Shown: in pieces, positions 49,326-62,793 of the stretch
Layout of the letters: the number at the start of each line of letters is the position of its first letter
How positions within the stretch are numbered: the stretch's first letter is position 1
Assembly: GCA_903813345.2 (NCBI GenBank)
Contig: CAIIXF020000009.1
Location: 18,131,759-18,195,758 of the forward strand
DNA from: Owenia fusiformis
Lineage: Eukaryota > Annelida > Polychaeta > Sabellida > Oweniidae
Length of the DNA stretch: 64,000 bases
Direction of reading: 5' to 3'
Notes under the pieces: generated by a model
The model's database searches: none
The model's input: the letters and a program-made list of their open reading frames with translations, nothing else
Told to the model about the DNA's origin: nothing
Made by a program: the position numbers and the translations under genes

Positions 49326-52300
49326 AAACATCAGAAAAAAGTAATTTTGAGATGCTTAAAACATTACTGATGCACAAGAGCATGACATTCAACTTACAAA
49401 AACATAATTATCTAGTTGTCAATAAAAGAGAAGTTGGATCCACTTTCTAAATGTGTTTATTACTTGCTTTATGTCTGCTTTACACCTCAAAGAGGCATCG
49501 CTATCACAGACATCTTTATCTAGTCTTTCAACACAATTTGGCTACAAAAAAGGCAAACACCAATAAAAACAAAATTAGATTTTATTTATAGAAAGGCTGA
49601 AAGGGATTTGTTTATGAGTATAATACAAGTGAAGATGGGTCATTTGTTGTTTATACCAAGTACGTGAAAGAATAAGAGCTATCTTAATAGCATATTGAAA
49701 TGAACAAAAAACACAAGTCATCACAGGATTGGAATTAAGGCAACTCAATAGTCAATTTCCTAAAGTCAAGACACAAATTTCAAGATCAAGGTATCAAGAT
49801 TAAGATAATGCTTTCATTAGAGAAGTTATCACATGCACATCATATTAGTGACATTTTCACTTTACTGAGGTGTTCACTTGGGAAATGTATTCTATCAACA
49901 CACATGTTCCAATGTACAAGTTGTACATGCATAACCTTTACCAAATTATACAAGAAGCCCATCATGAGATATCACAGCCTTCTCCGAGCCTTCTGCCGAG
50001 ATGGTCTGAGTATCAGAATGCAAGTACCCCAGCATTCAGGAAACACCCCAAAGCCATTAAAGAAATACCCTCGTGTATAAGTTTGTTTTGTATCAAATGG
50101 TTAACTTGAAATATACAATAAACTGTCATCTTTGCAAAAATGATGAAGATAAATGAATTTAATTTTTCTTTTATTTCTTGAGTATGCGTTATTGTGATCT
50201 GTACATGTATATGCATTACATATATATGATGGTTCAAGATATATCCAGGCTTACTAGGGCTGAAAAAACACAGGTGTTGCATAAAAATAGACACATGTGG
50301 AACCATTCAAAGAATCTTTAAATCTCCTACTATGAGAGTTAACCAATGGATATTTGCTCCCTACCTCTTCTAACACCTTATTAGATCATCCACATACATG
50401 ATAACATACCTGGGAACACATCAATATAATAATGGAATTAAACTTATTACATTTTCTATTTTAATAATAAATAGATAAATATTTTGATATACTCCCTAAT
50501 GCACTATGATGATGCTTTTTATTTATTTTCTTTGTTAATTTTAACAATCTTAGTGCACTCAAAGTTTCCTTCAAAAATGTACATAAATGTTCATAAGGAT
50601 GTTTCATTTACCCTTTGATAAATTTCATATATACTCATATATTATTTCTAATTCTTTCTTGTCTATATTTTTGTAATCATTCTATTAAATATACAATATT
50701 TAAAAAATTCAGTCTTTGGTAAAAATGTTTATATTTTTGCAGAGAAGGGTTGTTGGAATTCTACTACATCTTAGCATATGAACTGTTAAAGTGGGTATCA
50801 GGTAGAACAGGTCTAAACACTAATTCTATTTTTTATTTATGCGTGTTTAGTTCAATGTGGTAGGTAAAAGTAGGTAGTGCATGAGAACAGTTTTGCTCTA
50901 AAATGCCCCTCAGTAAAGAGTACAAGAAGCCCAAAACAATTGTTTGTTTAAAACTTCATTGTCCAGACTGTCAACTGTTTTGAACTTTTGACTGTACTGT
51001 GCTGAACTCACACTTATAAAATTTGCAAAATTTTGAAACTTGAAAATTTAAGATGATATACATATGAATAGCAAAAATGAAAACTATAGAACAAAAATAT
51101 TACCAATATGATGAAATGAAAAAAGCACAATGACAGAAAGTTCTGTGATTCTAAATAAAAATCAGCGATTGAAAATGTTAATATTTAAATGTCAGGAATG
51201 TATCTTTAAGGACTTAATGGAAGTGCTCATCTTCAGGTGATCTACTGTGTACTGTTGTTTAGGTCAAGAGATCGGATGAACAAATACTGCAAACGGTTGA
51301 AGAGTAATAACGGCACATTGATATCCATGATTTCTTATTCTTATATCTGATTAAAACAAAACATGGATAAGTATTTCTAATTTAATAATGTAGATAATGT
51401 GGATTCTAATTAAATGTCAAGAAGCTAATAAAATATGAATTTTCCATTTATTCTCTCTGGCTCTAATAAATGCTTCTAACAACTGTTGATTCCCAATCAA
51501 TATGTACTAACTTTATTATTTCATGAAAACAATAAGTTTGAGAAACAATTATTGCAAGTTGAGTAAATATATTAGAAAATACATGTAAGAGTAATACACT
51601 TAGTGCCAATAACACCCTTCACAAGAGACTATATCCTTCTATACTCTTAAGTTATTTCTATGAACTAGTCTATATCCAGAATATGTATAAACTGTAAAAT
51701 ATTTAATCATCTGAGTGCAAAAAGATGTCTAATCAGAGTGTGCTAGTATAAAACTAAATAATATACTTTAACTATCTAGCATGGGAATAAAGGGGGATTG
51801 GGATTCCCTTTTCAATAGTTTTTCCACTCCTAAAGGGTAGCATTAGAATGAGGTACCAATTTATAACAGGATTATTGATAAAGTACTTAGAGTATGCGAC
51901 AAAGTGAATCTTACGAAGGGTATTCACTAATCTATCAAATCTAGCTAATCTGAGCAAGAGCATCAATATCAGGAATCGGAAGTCATGACAACCCAATAAT
52001 CTTATTACACAAAAGTACTAATGTTTTTCAGCCTATGGTGACATAGCCAAACTACTGTATATCAGAGCTGGTGGTACACAGGTAATGAAATATACTAGGA
52101 GTGGGTTAAGAGAATTGATCAGTCTCATATTGACATATAACAATGGCAGAAGATACACCAAAGTTGAAACAATATGTTCCAACAAGGCACTAACACAATG
52201 GCACCAACTGGTTCCAATAACAAAATTGTTACAATTGCTACAGACACTGAACACCAGTCACAAGAACTGGTGGCACAAAACAATATACCACCACATCTTG

Positions 52301-53109
52301 TTTGTGATATTACAATTAATCGACAAGATAATATTAAAACTAGACAGATGTAGCTGCACCTCTATGATGAATAATGTAGAACAGGTTTCAATGGTTCTCA
52401 TATTTCCTAGATATTTTTCGCACCTGAAATTCTGAGGCAAGCACTTTGTATATATTCTGTAGATGAAGTCCCTTTTTAAGATGTGAAGCCAAACTTTTGT
52501 AAAAGGTGATATTTTCCAAGGACTCAATGATACCACCATACCACCATGATATATAACACCAACCAGTCTGATAGTTTATATAATCAACAACAAAGTAGAA
52601 TTATGATTTTCTAGGTGACACTGATAGATTAGCAGCAGCAGGTCTTCTATCTTAACAATACAATCTTTATACCCCTGCTACTAATAAGAATGGGGAGAGG
52701 AGGATGGAGGAGGATGAGGACTATTGTTTATCCAATATGTCTGGATTGATAAGTTTTTTAGGGTCAAGATTGCAGTAAAAAATCCCATTGATGACCATTA
52801 TAACATTTCATTTCATAATATATTCATGGGCACAGATCTAGCTCAGCGAAACAGTGCCTAGTGTTCATTGGAGTCTTATCTAGCTTGCCGTTACAAAATA
52901 ATGATACGGTGACCACACCATTTTTGAGATAACTGAATCTGGAGAGAGCTACCACTGTAAAGCTACCTGTTTCAGAAAATTATTCTGCTCTACATAGTCT
53001 CGAAAATCACTCGCCATCTCTAAAAATTCTGTTTCTAACCAAACTTGTAAATCTTTCCTGATAGATTATTACTTACCCTATCGAGAATAAACCTTGATTC
53101 ATTTATCAA
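49326..53109. other. Unique AT-rich sequence, no gene seen
   Basis: Frames at 49808-50080, 50013-50306, 52085-52435 and 52258-52539 overlap on opposite strands and lack domains. No arrays or TIR elements were recognised. It could be intronic or intergenic. Confidence 0.4.
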
Positions 53110-53123
53110 ACACTAGATGGCGC
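53110..53123 (+). promoter_or_regulatory. CTCF-like binding motif
   Basis: ACACTAGATGGCGC matches the CTCF core consensus CCASYAGRKGGCRS at 13 of 14 positions. CTCF is conserved across bilaterians. A single motif match in 64 kb can arise by chance, so this is a candidate only. Confidence 0.35.
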
Positions 53124-55189
53124 TGCAACGGGCCAGAAAAAGGACAAAAACTTTTTTATACAGGAAACCAAATAACCAACGGTAACCGCTAGTATCCCTA
53201 CTCTGAACTGTATTCTTAGCTTTAACATATCGATGGTGATATTTTGTAGAATATGATATGATTCTTGTACAAGTTTTGACATTGCTATTAGAGACTAGTG
53301 CTATTAGAACTATTAGAGACTAGTATTATTGGTACTATTAAAATTATAAGAGACTGGTTCTACTGGTATGATAAGAGACTAGAACTATTGGTTATGCATT
53401 AAGTGTTATTTCTTTACTTCATCATTGGCCCTGGTGTGCTCTAATTCTGAGACCTGTACCAATTTATAACAATGCAAATTCCCACTTTTTTTAATAACTA
53501 ATATACTAAAGGGATATATGAAAGATGGAGAACATAGACTGAATAATGAGATGTGTATTAACCATAGAGGATACTTAAATAATCAATTTTCATTTTTGTT
53601 GTTTTATGTCAACGCCGATGGCTGGATGAATGGAGTCACTGTGCCCAACTTGCATATTGCATATTATAATAACTAAAGATAGACATCAAGTCATTCAAAG
53701 TTTTCTTATACAATCAAGAGTACGAGCTACCCTTCACAAGAAACTGACCTAGTCTACCTGCTTTAAATGAGGGATCTTTCATCCAGCCTGTATCTATTTA
53801 TAATACTATATAGTCGGAATAAAGTATAATCATGATTTAATGCACACACTACCTCTAATAAAAATCTATTATTCATTTGAGATCAGAATGATCTTATCAG
53901 GAATAAATCTGTAAATCATTCGTAACAGTCAGAGTGTAACATTATTAGGTTACAGTTATTCAGAGTAGTGTTTCAGGTAAGTAATACAATAACAGAATAG
54001 GTACATGAATATTAAGATAACTTCAAGGCAAGATATTAAATTAAAAATCTATGTTATAGATATATATTGCAATCTATTAACTGTTTCACTTGAAATAACA
54101 GCCAGCCTTATGAAGAGTCAATAATCATATTAGCCTTACAAGTGGCTGGAAGGGAGGTCACTGTGACCTATGCTATCTATCTTATCTTGACATCCTAAAC
54201 AAATGTTGCAAAGTTCATTTTTATTAAATTATATAAATGTTAGTTTGGAATTGCTATTTCTGCCCTATATACAAATCTGTTATCTTTATGGCCTGGGATT
54301 TATGGTAGATATTTTGGCAATGTTGGGAGAGTTCATTAACAGAAAGTACTCTTTTTAAAAGAAAGTTCTGAGAAATTTGTTTGATGTTTGCTTGTTTGTT
54401 TGATGCTGATTTGTTTAAATGTGCAAAATCAAAATATGTGTTCTGAATAGAATATGAATATTTTCCAGCGACAAAAATTATATTTGATTCTATCAAGTGT
54501 AAATATGAACACCTTCAAATAAGAACACTTTTAATCAATCTAAGAGGTGTTCACATTACTACAGCGAAGAGCACTAGAATGTTCTTTGTCCCTAAACTGT
54601 TTTCTGCTCCAATGTCCTATACAAGAATGAACCACAAAATGGCCTTACTGACTAAACATAGCACAAGTTCACATTTTATCTCTAATATTTGCCAAATATT
54701 TACTGATAGCATTGATGTAAAGAGAAGTATATACAGTTGATCTTACTTCTAATACTCCCTTTCTATCTCTAATCCTGAGGAAAACAATTGCAATGGTCAT
54801 GTTTTTAAAATGAAAAATAAAATGCATGGAATCAGCAAGGACATAAAGGAAAGGGTGTGGAGTTGACATTCAAAATTGCATAAATGTCAGAAAGTAAGAT
54901 ACGCCATTCAAATATTAGAAAAAATAAGAGTATAGGAGAAAAAGAACACAGAGAAATATTAGGCGCAGGTAATCATTCATTAACTATTGAACTTTTATCT
55001 TAACCCAGGCAGATATCTCTGATACTCTCATTTCATCTGTGATTTTTCTTGTTTCTACATTTTTTAACATTGATTTATTTCTTCCATAAATCAATTAAAG
55101 TAACTTTCCATGATTTCATCTAAAAATTAAAACCCTTGGAAATACTAAATATGGTTTGAGTGCCATATATAAATAGAAATATTGTGCAT
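53124..55189. other. Mostly unique sequence with a degenerate repeat
   Basis: A loose repeat of TTAGAGACTAGTACTATTGG lies at about 53285-53395. At 54495-54565 an inverted pair with AACACCTTCAAATAAGAACA and AGGTGTTCACATTACTACAG looks like a decayed ACAGTGAAACC-family copy. No gene is seen. Confidence 0.4.
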
Positions 55190-55317
55190 CAAAATAAAAA
55201 AATAAATAAAATAAAGAATAAAAACATATTCCACCCGTGGGATTTGAACCCAGATCTTTTGGAATAAAAGTCAAGTCGAGGCCAAAGCTTTAACCACTAC
55301 ACCAAACAGCCAAAGCT
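55190..55317 (-). mobile_element. tRNA-derived SINE
   Basis: On the minus strand an A box (TGGTGTAGTGGTTAAAGC) is followed about 54 bp later by a consensus B box (GGTTCAAATCC) and ACGGGTGG. The acceptor ends do not pair and the spacing is long for an ordinary tRNA, so this is a SINE head or a tRNA pseudogene rather than a working tRNA gene. It is followed on the same strand by an AT-rich simple tail (TTTATT/ATTTT repeats, plus-strand 55190-55230), as is usual for SINE 3' ends. Confidence 0.7.
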
Positions 55318-57192
55318 TCCTAAATGATGAAATTCTTTATTTATATAATCATGGACGAAAAAAGTCTTATTTATATGCTTAAATTTCATAGAAATGATCA
55401 ACATTACTACTTATAATAACATTTTGCATGTCTGAGTAAGTATTTTGATCTATATTTAGGATAAATGTTGTTTTATTCAGTTTTCATTTTGGGTATGACT
55501 TCCTGTCAAAACAGTGTTAAAAATGCAGGGCTCAACAAAAATTTTCAATTAGAAAATGATATATATCCTTTGATCAGCTGTTTTTGGCATCTGAACTCAT
55601 CCTACTAGAAAGGTAAGAGCATTTTCTTGAGACATGTGGCTCGAAATCTCATATTTCTCCTTCTAAGTCTTAGAAAGACACTTTAATAGTACTAATATAA
55701 TGCATCAAATATTATCAGAAGCAGTATTAAATCTTACTCGATCCAATAATTCATAATATTTTTTATTCAATATCCAAGCAAATACCTAATGAAAAAATGA
55801 AACTAGCTATTTAGGAATCCACGTTATTCTAATAAATCTCAATTGTTACAAATAATAGCTATATAAACAGCAATGGAGTCCACGGAGCATCAGGTCAATC
55901 TAATAAAAGCAATTATAAATCAATTAAATAACACATTCATTAAAGCAGACTATTCATCAAACCGATAATGACCAATCAGGAGTGATGACACCTTGCTAGA
56001 ATCTTGCATGCTATCACCCATTGTAAGATTTCGTCACTCCATACTTACCTGCATTCATGAGATACCTTTGTTGAATAAATACCTTTGTTGAATAAATACC
56101 TTGGCTGAGATGATACCCCTCTTTTATCTTTCAATATCTCTTTAAATTAACTCAAATTGGCAATGTTCTCGTGTTACGATTGTTTTTAACTCATATATTA
56201 TTGTATCAAGTCCGTAAAGATTGCCTGTCCAAGATGTGTCCACTAGAAGTGTTTAAGATAACTGATCAGGTATTTACAAGATCTGAGTGGTTAACTAGTA
56301 TATAAGTCTATATTACTTCTCTCTTGCAGATATCAGTTTATCTTTGAATATTTGTTAGTTACACGAGGGGCTTTTGTTTTACTATAAACTAAAAGTTAAT
56401 CAACAACTTGTTCACAACTTAACTACTTTACAAACCACGGGTTCAGACATAAATGATTTAAGTGACAAAATATTATTGTAAATTATTTCACATAATTGAC
56501 AAAATATTATTGTAAATTATTTTATTCAATATTCAGTTCTTGACAATATCAATATGTTTATACTGTATATGATAAATTAATGGCCAAAAGTAAACAGTTT
56601 ATAATTCAAAATCAAAATTCAGGATATTAATTCATATTTGGTCAAACAGTTTATAATTTAAAATCAAAACTTGGGATATTAATTTTTTTCAAAAACATAT
56701 GAGTGTCAGAAACAAAATTTCATATCTTAAAAATGATACCGGCTATGTCAATATTACAAAAAGCAGAATTTGATTAGAAAAACGTCTTACCAGCGTATCA
56801 TTATTGAACTCAATTTGAAAGCACTTGACGAATGCTATCGTGAAAGCTTGCATACAATAATGATTATAGTAACATCTATCAGTCTATAGGGCCTTTCTAT
56901 ACACACACTTCAACTTCAGGTAAACTATAAAACAAATCAAACAGCACTAACTTATGTCCTAGTAATAATATATGATCTTCAAGTGAAGAAGTAAATATGG
57001 TGTTGTACATTTATTGTTAACTGTTCAGGTAAATGGTTTCATTTTATATTGAGCTTGTAGGTTTTTCACATCATTGGTCCAAGGGTATTTCACTTCTTTC
57101 CAAAAGCATAAATGAAGGATGGGGTTTTCACTGATTGTAGCCTCTATTTTGGCCACATTGCTATATGAGGCTGGTGTTCTGGGTCTTACCAC
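55318..57192. other. Unique AT-rich sequence with small local duplications
   Basis: TTGTTGAATAAATACC is duplicated at about 56070-56100. GACAAAATATTATTGTAAAT is duplicated at 56460-56520, and CAGTTTATAATT with AAAATCAAAA is duplicated at 56590-56675. No gene is seen. Confidence 0.4.
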
Positions 57193-57463
57193 TAATGGCC
57201 TAGTCACATAGCCCGGCTGATGAGGTTCCGATGAGCCAGCGATGCAATTTTCACCGAACTCGAACGGACACCGGCCGAGCTCCGACCGAGCTCCTGCCGA
57301 TGTGGGACAGAGCCTTGGAAAGTATAGTACCTGAAGATGTCCGGACGGAGTCCGTTCACGTCACCGAGCTCTGCTTCCGATGAGGAGAGCTCGGTGGCAC
57401 CAAAAAAATCCACCGAGCTCTACCGATGCCGGACATCGGCCGGGCTATGTGACTAGGCCATAA
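57193..57463. mobile_element. PIF/Harbinger-like MITE (265 bp)
   Basis: The element spans 57196-57460. TIRs beginning TGGCCTAGTCACATAGCCCG and ending in the exact inverse are perfect over 22 bp. TAA lies directly outside both ends (57193-57195 and 57461-57463), the 3-bp target duplication typical of PIF/Harbinger. The body is strikingly G+C-rich for this window and contains several CACCGAGCTC/GAGCTCGG motifs in both orientations. A minus-strand 69-codon frame inside it has no domain and is not considered a gene. Confidence 0.88.
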
Positions 57464-60400
57464 AAGAACATCATTTTTACAAAGGAATATCCAAGTATTG
57501 ACTATCATCTTTTCCATCATTATCAGTTTTAAAATAATTGCTAATTACAAGATACTAGATGAAAAAGATTAACTCACCAAACATTTAAAATATACTTGAT
57601 TGTAAATAATCTAGCTACAAGCCCCTGTGACCAACCCTCAACTCGAATAAACACTAGTTGGGATGTGTAGTAGGGGGGGTGCAGCTAGACTAGATCATAA
57701 ATATAAGCCAGTATATATCTAAAGTAAGAGGCTTTAACCATTTCAAATACAGTCACAACATACTTCATTTTTTACAGACATTTTTTGCAAGTGTGACTTC
57801 AAACTTTTTTTATCTGATATGGACCAGAAAAATCTTCAAGATATGTGTCAGTGTAAGCCACTCCAGTTTAGTACAGTGAAAGAATACCAGCTCTTTTAGT
57901 CACTTAATAAAAAAATACGCCCGCTCAAAAGATTTCATTTCATGCATTTAATATTCCAAAATTGTCACATTTGTGGCATTTATGACCAATCACATATGAT
58001 AGAAGACATGTACATGCTATACATCTTGCTATATACAAGACATGAGATTTAGATTTACTTTATTTATTCAAATTACATGCACCATCTAGAAAGTATTTTG
58101 AGAGAGAGAGAGAGTGTGAGAGAGGTAACAGACATACATGTTATTGATAGTTGATGAAAGAAATGCTGACTCAGATTAAATCTTTAGACAACTCCCAAGA
58201 ATTAAGAGTACCTGGCCAATCCTGAATACTGAGCAGTTTATTAAACTATACTCTGATTATTGCGGATGATTTTATACTTTTCATACTTGTAACATCTTAA
58301 TGAGCTTAAATGGAGTATTTAAGGGAGGTTGAAATGATTCCAGATACTCTGACTTATAATGATATGATATATGTTAGAGTAAAGCACATAATACTCAAAA
58401 TCAGCTATATCCACTGCTGGATACTACTTATACATGCTGATCACCCCCCCTCATCCAAAACAAATAATAATTCATTCTGATCCTCACTGCATCTCCATTT
58501 TTCTTATAAAGACATTGATTGTCATAAAGGAAATGTGATTGGGACTATAGTGTCTTGGATTATGATTTAAATTATGTAATTGTCTTGTCAAAAATAACCT
58601 TTTTAAGACAAAGGTTCCTTAATTGTTTTGGAAGTTGGAAAAAATGTTGAATATCAAGTGAAATAAGTGTTAGCTGTAATGAACATCATGATAAACCGTC
58701 ACACCTCATTTCTTCTCAGCCATGAGTGGCGAAACTTTCTAGTTAAACAGAAATATGTGAACTGATTCAAAAGAAAATCAGTCTGAAATGTTTGATACAA
58801 ATAAGTGGCTAATAGATGCTAAACAATACCATTTTCTTGATTAGACAACTTAAAACATCAGGGCCAGGGGGCCAGGGGGATTGGTACAGTTTCTGATAGA
58901 CAAAGTTTGAAACTTGGCCTTCCTATATTTTGTGATTGTTTTAGTATTTTGTTACACTAGGTTTATCCCAATTTTAAGGCTACTTGTAATCATATTTACT
59001 TGACATCATATTGTTGGCATATTAGCATCATATTATCAATATACTGTTATTTCATCATTTATATATTATTATTTTTTATTATCCTAAAAGTACATGAACT
59101 ATACTCATTTCATCCAAACTGTTGACCATCCCATCTTGTTACTACCTTACCACTTTTGACAATTTCCTTTGATAACAGTTCAAGATTTCACCTAAAGGTG
59201 GCATACTTGTCCAGTGTCTCAAAGACAGTCTAACTATCCCAGAAATCTCCAAAACATAGCAATTCAAGCTGCATATAATGAACTAGTAATTGATTAAGAA
59301 CCTTTCATGAGAGGTTGGAAAAGCTAGATTGTTCATCACACTGTACAATTGCATTGCTCAATAAGGTACCCTTACATAAAATGAATGTTTCAAATACTTT
59401 CAAAAAAACATTTCCCAAAATATAATCTGACCGAAAAATCATATGATTGATAAGATTGCATTCTGGGTTAGAATATCCTTTGATGGTTTCTTGTGTCCCC
59501 TGCGATATGATGTCAATTCATCAAATAGTCGCCAATAGAAAAGAATATGTCCTAATAAGGAAGCAACGATATGGAGTAGATATGCAGTCACATCACGTAA
59601 TTTGTTGCTGAGCAGACAATTTCCAATAATAGCTTGTCATTAGATGATCGGGGAATAGCGCCAGACTAGATTCCTTTGTACCACCATGGCACATCAAGGA
59701 AACTTAGAATTGTTTCTTCTACAATTATAAAATTCTATTTATCATACAAAGCATTTATACAGGATATCAGTCATAGTTATTCCATTTCTATAACAACATA
59801 AGTTAAAAATTAACTTTTTGATTAATGGTTTTGATGGATGAAGAAATATTGTGATGTTATAGGGCATAAGGTTTCGCTAACAGGTGATCAATTACACTTC
59901 AAATATGTCGTAATTAATACTTTGCTTTTCAAAATACAATTAATCTGCAGAATTCCTATTGGATTGTTCAGTATCTCTGGGTCTAATATCCCTCCTTTGT
60001 AATATTGCATCATGGGAATAAACTTCCCTTGTTAAACACCCCAAATTTTCTGTCTGCTCAGATCTTTAAAGTAAAAAATGTGTCAAAAAATAAACTTAAA
60101 GATTGAACATTCACAAACAGCTGAACAATAAGTTTTAAAATGTCATGTTATAGTGACCCTGTAATCTAGCTACATATCAATTACTAACTGGCTGATAAAT
60201 TACCAGGGAAAACAATAAATATCAATTTATACACATGAAACAGAAAATGTGATATTTCTGGCTCATGCAACAAAAGTATGGCTTGCCAATTGGGAAGTGT
60301 TTCAGACACATCAGACCAATCACTAACTCTTTTACATACTGTTCAAGGAAGATCTTTTAAATCAGTAATAAGTAGTATACACATAAAATATAGTGTTCAC

Positions 60401-62279
60401 ACATCAATCCCAAATGTTATCTTCATATTTGATAAACAAACTTGTATGTGCAATGTTCCATGAAATTAATATTAAGGTATACAAGGTAGGAAAGTTATAG
60501 CAGATCATGCATGGTGTCAACAAAACTAGCAGATATCTTAGATAACTTGGCATACCTTAATCACTCCTGGCACTAGCTTAAGGTGGCTAAAACATATCAA
60601 CAAAAGTTAAAGCAAAAATAATGTCCTGATTACAGAACTGAACACTATACCCCTTTCTTCTACAAAAAATAGATCATAATGCCAAATAACATACTTATCA
60701 ACTGCAAAGATCAGAAATTATTTTGTTCTTAATATGTCATGCCATTACATCATATTTAACAAAAGAGATGAAAACTTCACCCTATGCACATGTATCATAT
60801 TTCATCATACCTACTGGGACATCTACATGTATTTGATTAAATCATAAATATCAAATCAATTTAATCAAGCAGATGATTTGCCTGGCGAAAGAGCAAAACT
60901 TGTTGCATCTGATATATAATATTACATATGGGTTATAGATAACACTATTGTTTAACACAATCAATGAATGGATCCACAACAACATTACATTAACTCATCC
61001 AATTAAAGTAATATCTTAACATCCTTTCTGATCTAAACAAATTGAATATACAGCATTTCTCATTGAGAGTCAAAATTAATGACTTCTATAGTTTCCATCA
61101 CCTTAAATAAGCCTCTTTCTACTTTCAGCACCATAAGTATTTCTAATGAGACAAAACTGACAATTTTTATGGGTTTGATTATCTCAAATAACAATCAACA
61201 ACTATCCTACTACTACTCACTCCATCTATTCACAGAGATGGAACTAATCCAATCAAAGGTTATACACTGCACTTAAAAAGAGAACCATAGGTATCAGCAT
61301 TTAAACAAGTCAAGATATTTGCCTGTTATCTCTCCATTTCTAACTAGACAGAACAGTTATGATACAGACACACTCAATATGGGGGAACTCACCCTTTCAA
61401 CAGGTTTTTGTAGGTAAACTTAGAGAGTAAATGGTTTAGATAGAATCTCTAAGATGTTTTGACAGTTTCTTGAAACTCTATAGCAGGTTGCTATGGCAAC
61501 AATAAACCTAAGGTGAGTGATAAACATATGTTGAAACTATCTCTCTAAATAGTTGCCTAACTTGCAACAATACCAACAATCAATGCTAAGTTTCATTCTG
61601 ATTTCCCTACCCTTTAATAGAGCTTGACTTCAGCAATATCCTCTGACTTGGAGATAATTCTTGGCTCTGGCCCTCTGTCTAAATACACGCACACAACATG
61701 CACAGTAGTCATAAAATCATCAGACTACTAAATTTGTAAAAATAAGTATCTTACATTGATTTCAGAAAAAGCTTCAAAAGCTACAAGGAGATTGTTAAGA
61801 TCAAATATAAGAGCTTTACTAGAGAGGAAGTAGATAGTAAGGGGAGTTCAGAGAAATGGTGCTCGACAACCATAAGGTGCTTCTTTGTCTATTGTATCTA
61901 TTTCTTCAATTCAAAGGACATTTACAATATAGAATAGGCTAGATGATGGACCAACCAATCTATTGCATTATGAAACCTTTTAATGGAATCCTAGTTGGTT
62001 TTAATTAGTAACAAATATTAATTTAGTTACAGTGACAATAGCAAATCTGATTGGCCCAAAATAAAGATTTCCTATTATTATACTTTGGCGTCAATGTACG
62101 TTTCTCTATATTTTACTTGAATCATTGAATAACTCATAAAGTCTGTTTTACTACAAAAAGGTGAGTATGTACATGTATTAAAAGTCATTTTTTCATAATA
62201 GTTGGCAGAAATGGAGGTTAATCTACTGGGATAGTTGATTGGCAGCTGTCCATCAATCTAAACAAAACTGGTCTTCTTA
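57464..62279. other. Unique AT-rich sequence, no gene seen
   Basis: A GA dinucleotide microsatellite lies at about 58099-58125. Short frames at 60278-60463 and 61079-61276 have no recognised domain. The stretch 59480-59700 has more balanced composition but no identifiable exon. Confidence 0.4.
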
Positions 62280-62600
62280 AACAGTCCCAAGGAGGATTGG
62301 CTCCCAGAGTGCACCACCGATATTCTGTCCCATATATGGGTATGTCGTAATACAAAATTCGAATTCAAACAGCCGCCATTTTGTTCACTTCAACATTTAA
62401 ATCGTGAATTTTGGTCTTATTTCCAAACGAAAAATTCCAAAACTCACAAGAAATGATCGAGATATTGGTTCGAATCTTTTGAACTGTTTATTTTGAATTT
62501 ATAGTCGGTTTTAATTTCAGAAAATAACGACATTTCGACGTTTTCATTGTTGGAAAATATCGAGTTTCGATCCTGGGAGCCAATCCTCCTTGAACAGTCC
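62280..62600. mobile_element. hAT-like MITE (305 bp) with perfect 8-bp target duplication
   Basis: The element spans 62288-62592. TIRs CAAGGAGGATTGGCTCCCAG and its exact inverse are perfect over 20 bp. AACAGTCC flanks both sides (62280-62287 and 62593-62600). An 8-bp duplication with CA...TG ends is diagnostic of the hAT superfamily. The interior has no transposase frame. Confidence 0.93.
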
Positions 62601-62616
62601 CATATTATCAACCATA

Positions 62617-62793
62617 TACAGTAAAACCTGTATTAGTGAACACTTCTCTCTAGTGAACACCTGTGTTTAGTGAACACCACTTCAAGACATTTTACATTGA
62701 CTCCTGCATAAAAACCCTCTATAGTGAACACCTACCTACAGTGAACACTTTTTGTGGCACCATAGCTTTTCACTATATAAAGGTTTTACTGTA
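62617..62793. mobile_element. Tc1/mariner-like MITE (ACAGTAAAACC family), intact copy
   Basis: TACAGTAAAACCT and AGGTTTTACTGTA are perfect 13-bp inverted ends including the TA target. The 177-bp body is rich in AGTGAACACC motifs shared with copies at 25119 and 27865. It sits only 16 bp from the hAT-like MITE. Confidence 0.8.

Noticed and set aside
55231-55317. Functional tRNA gene on the minus strand
   Set aside because: A and B boxes are good, but the acceptor stem does not pair, the spacing is too long, and an AT-rich tail follows, so SINE or pseudogene is more likely.
57025-57413. Two minus-strand ORFs of 60-69 codons
   Set aside because: One lies inside the Harbinger-like MITE and the other overlaps only unique sequence with no domain.
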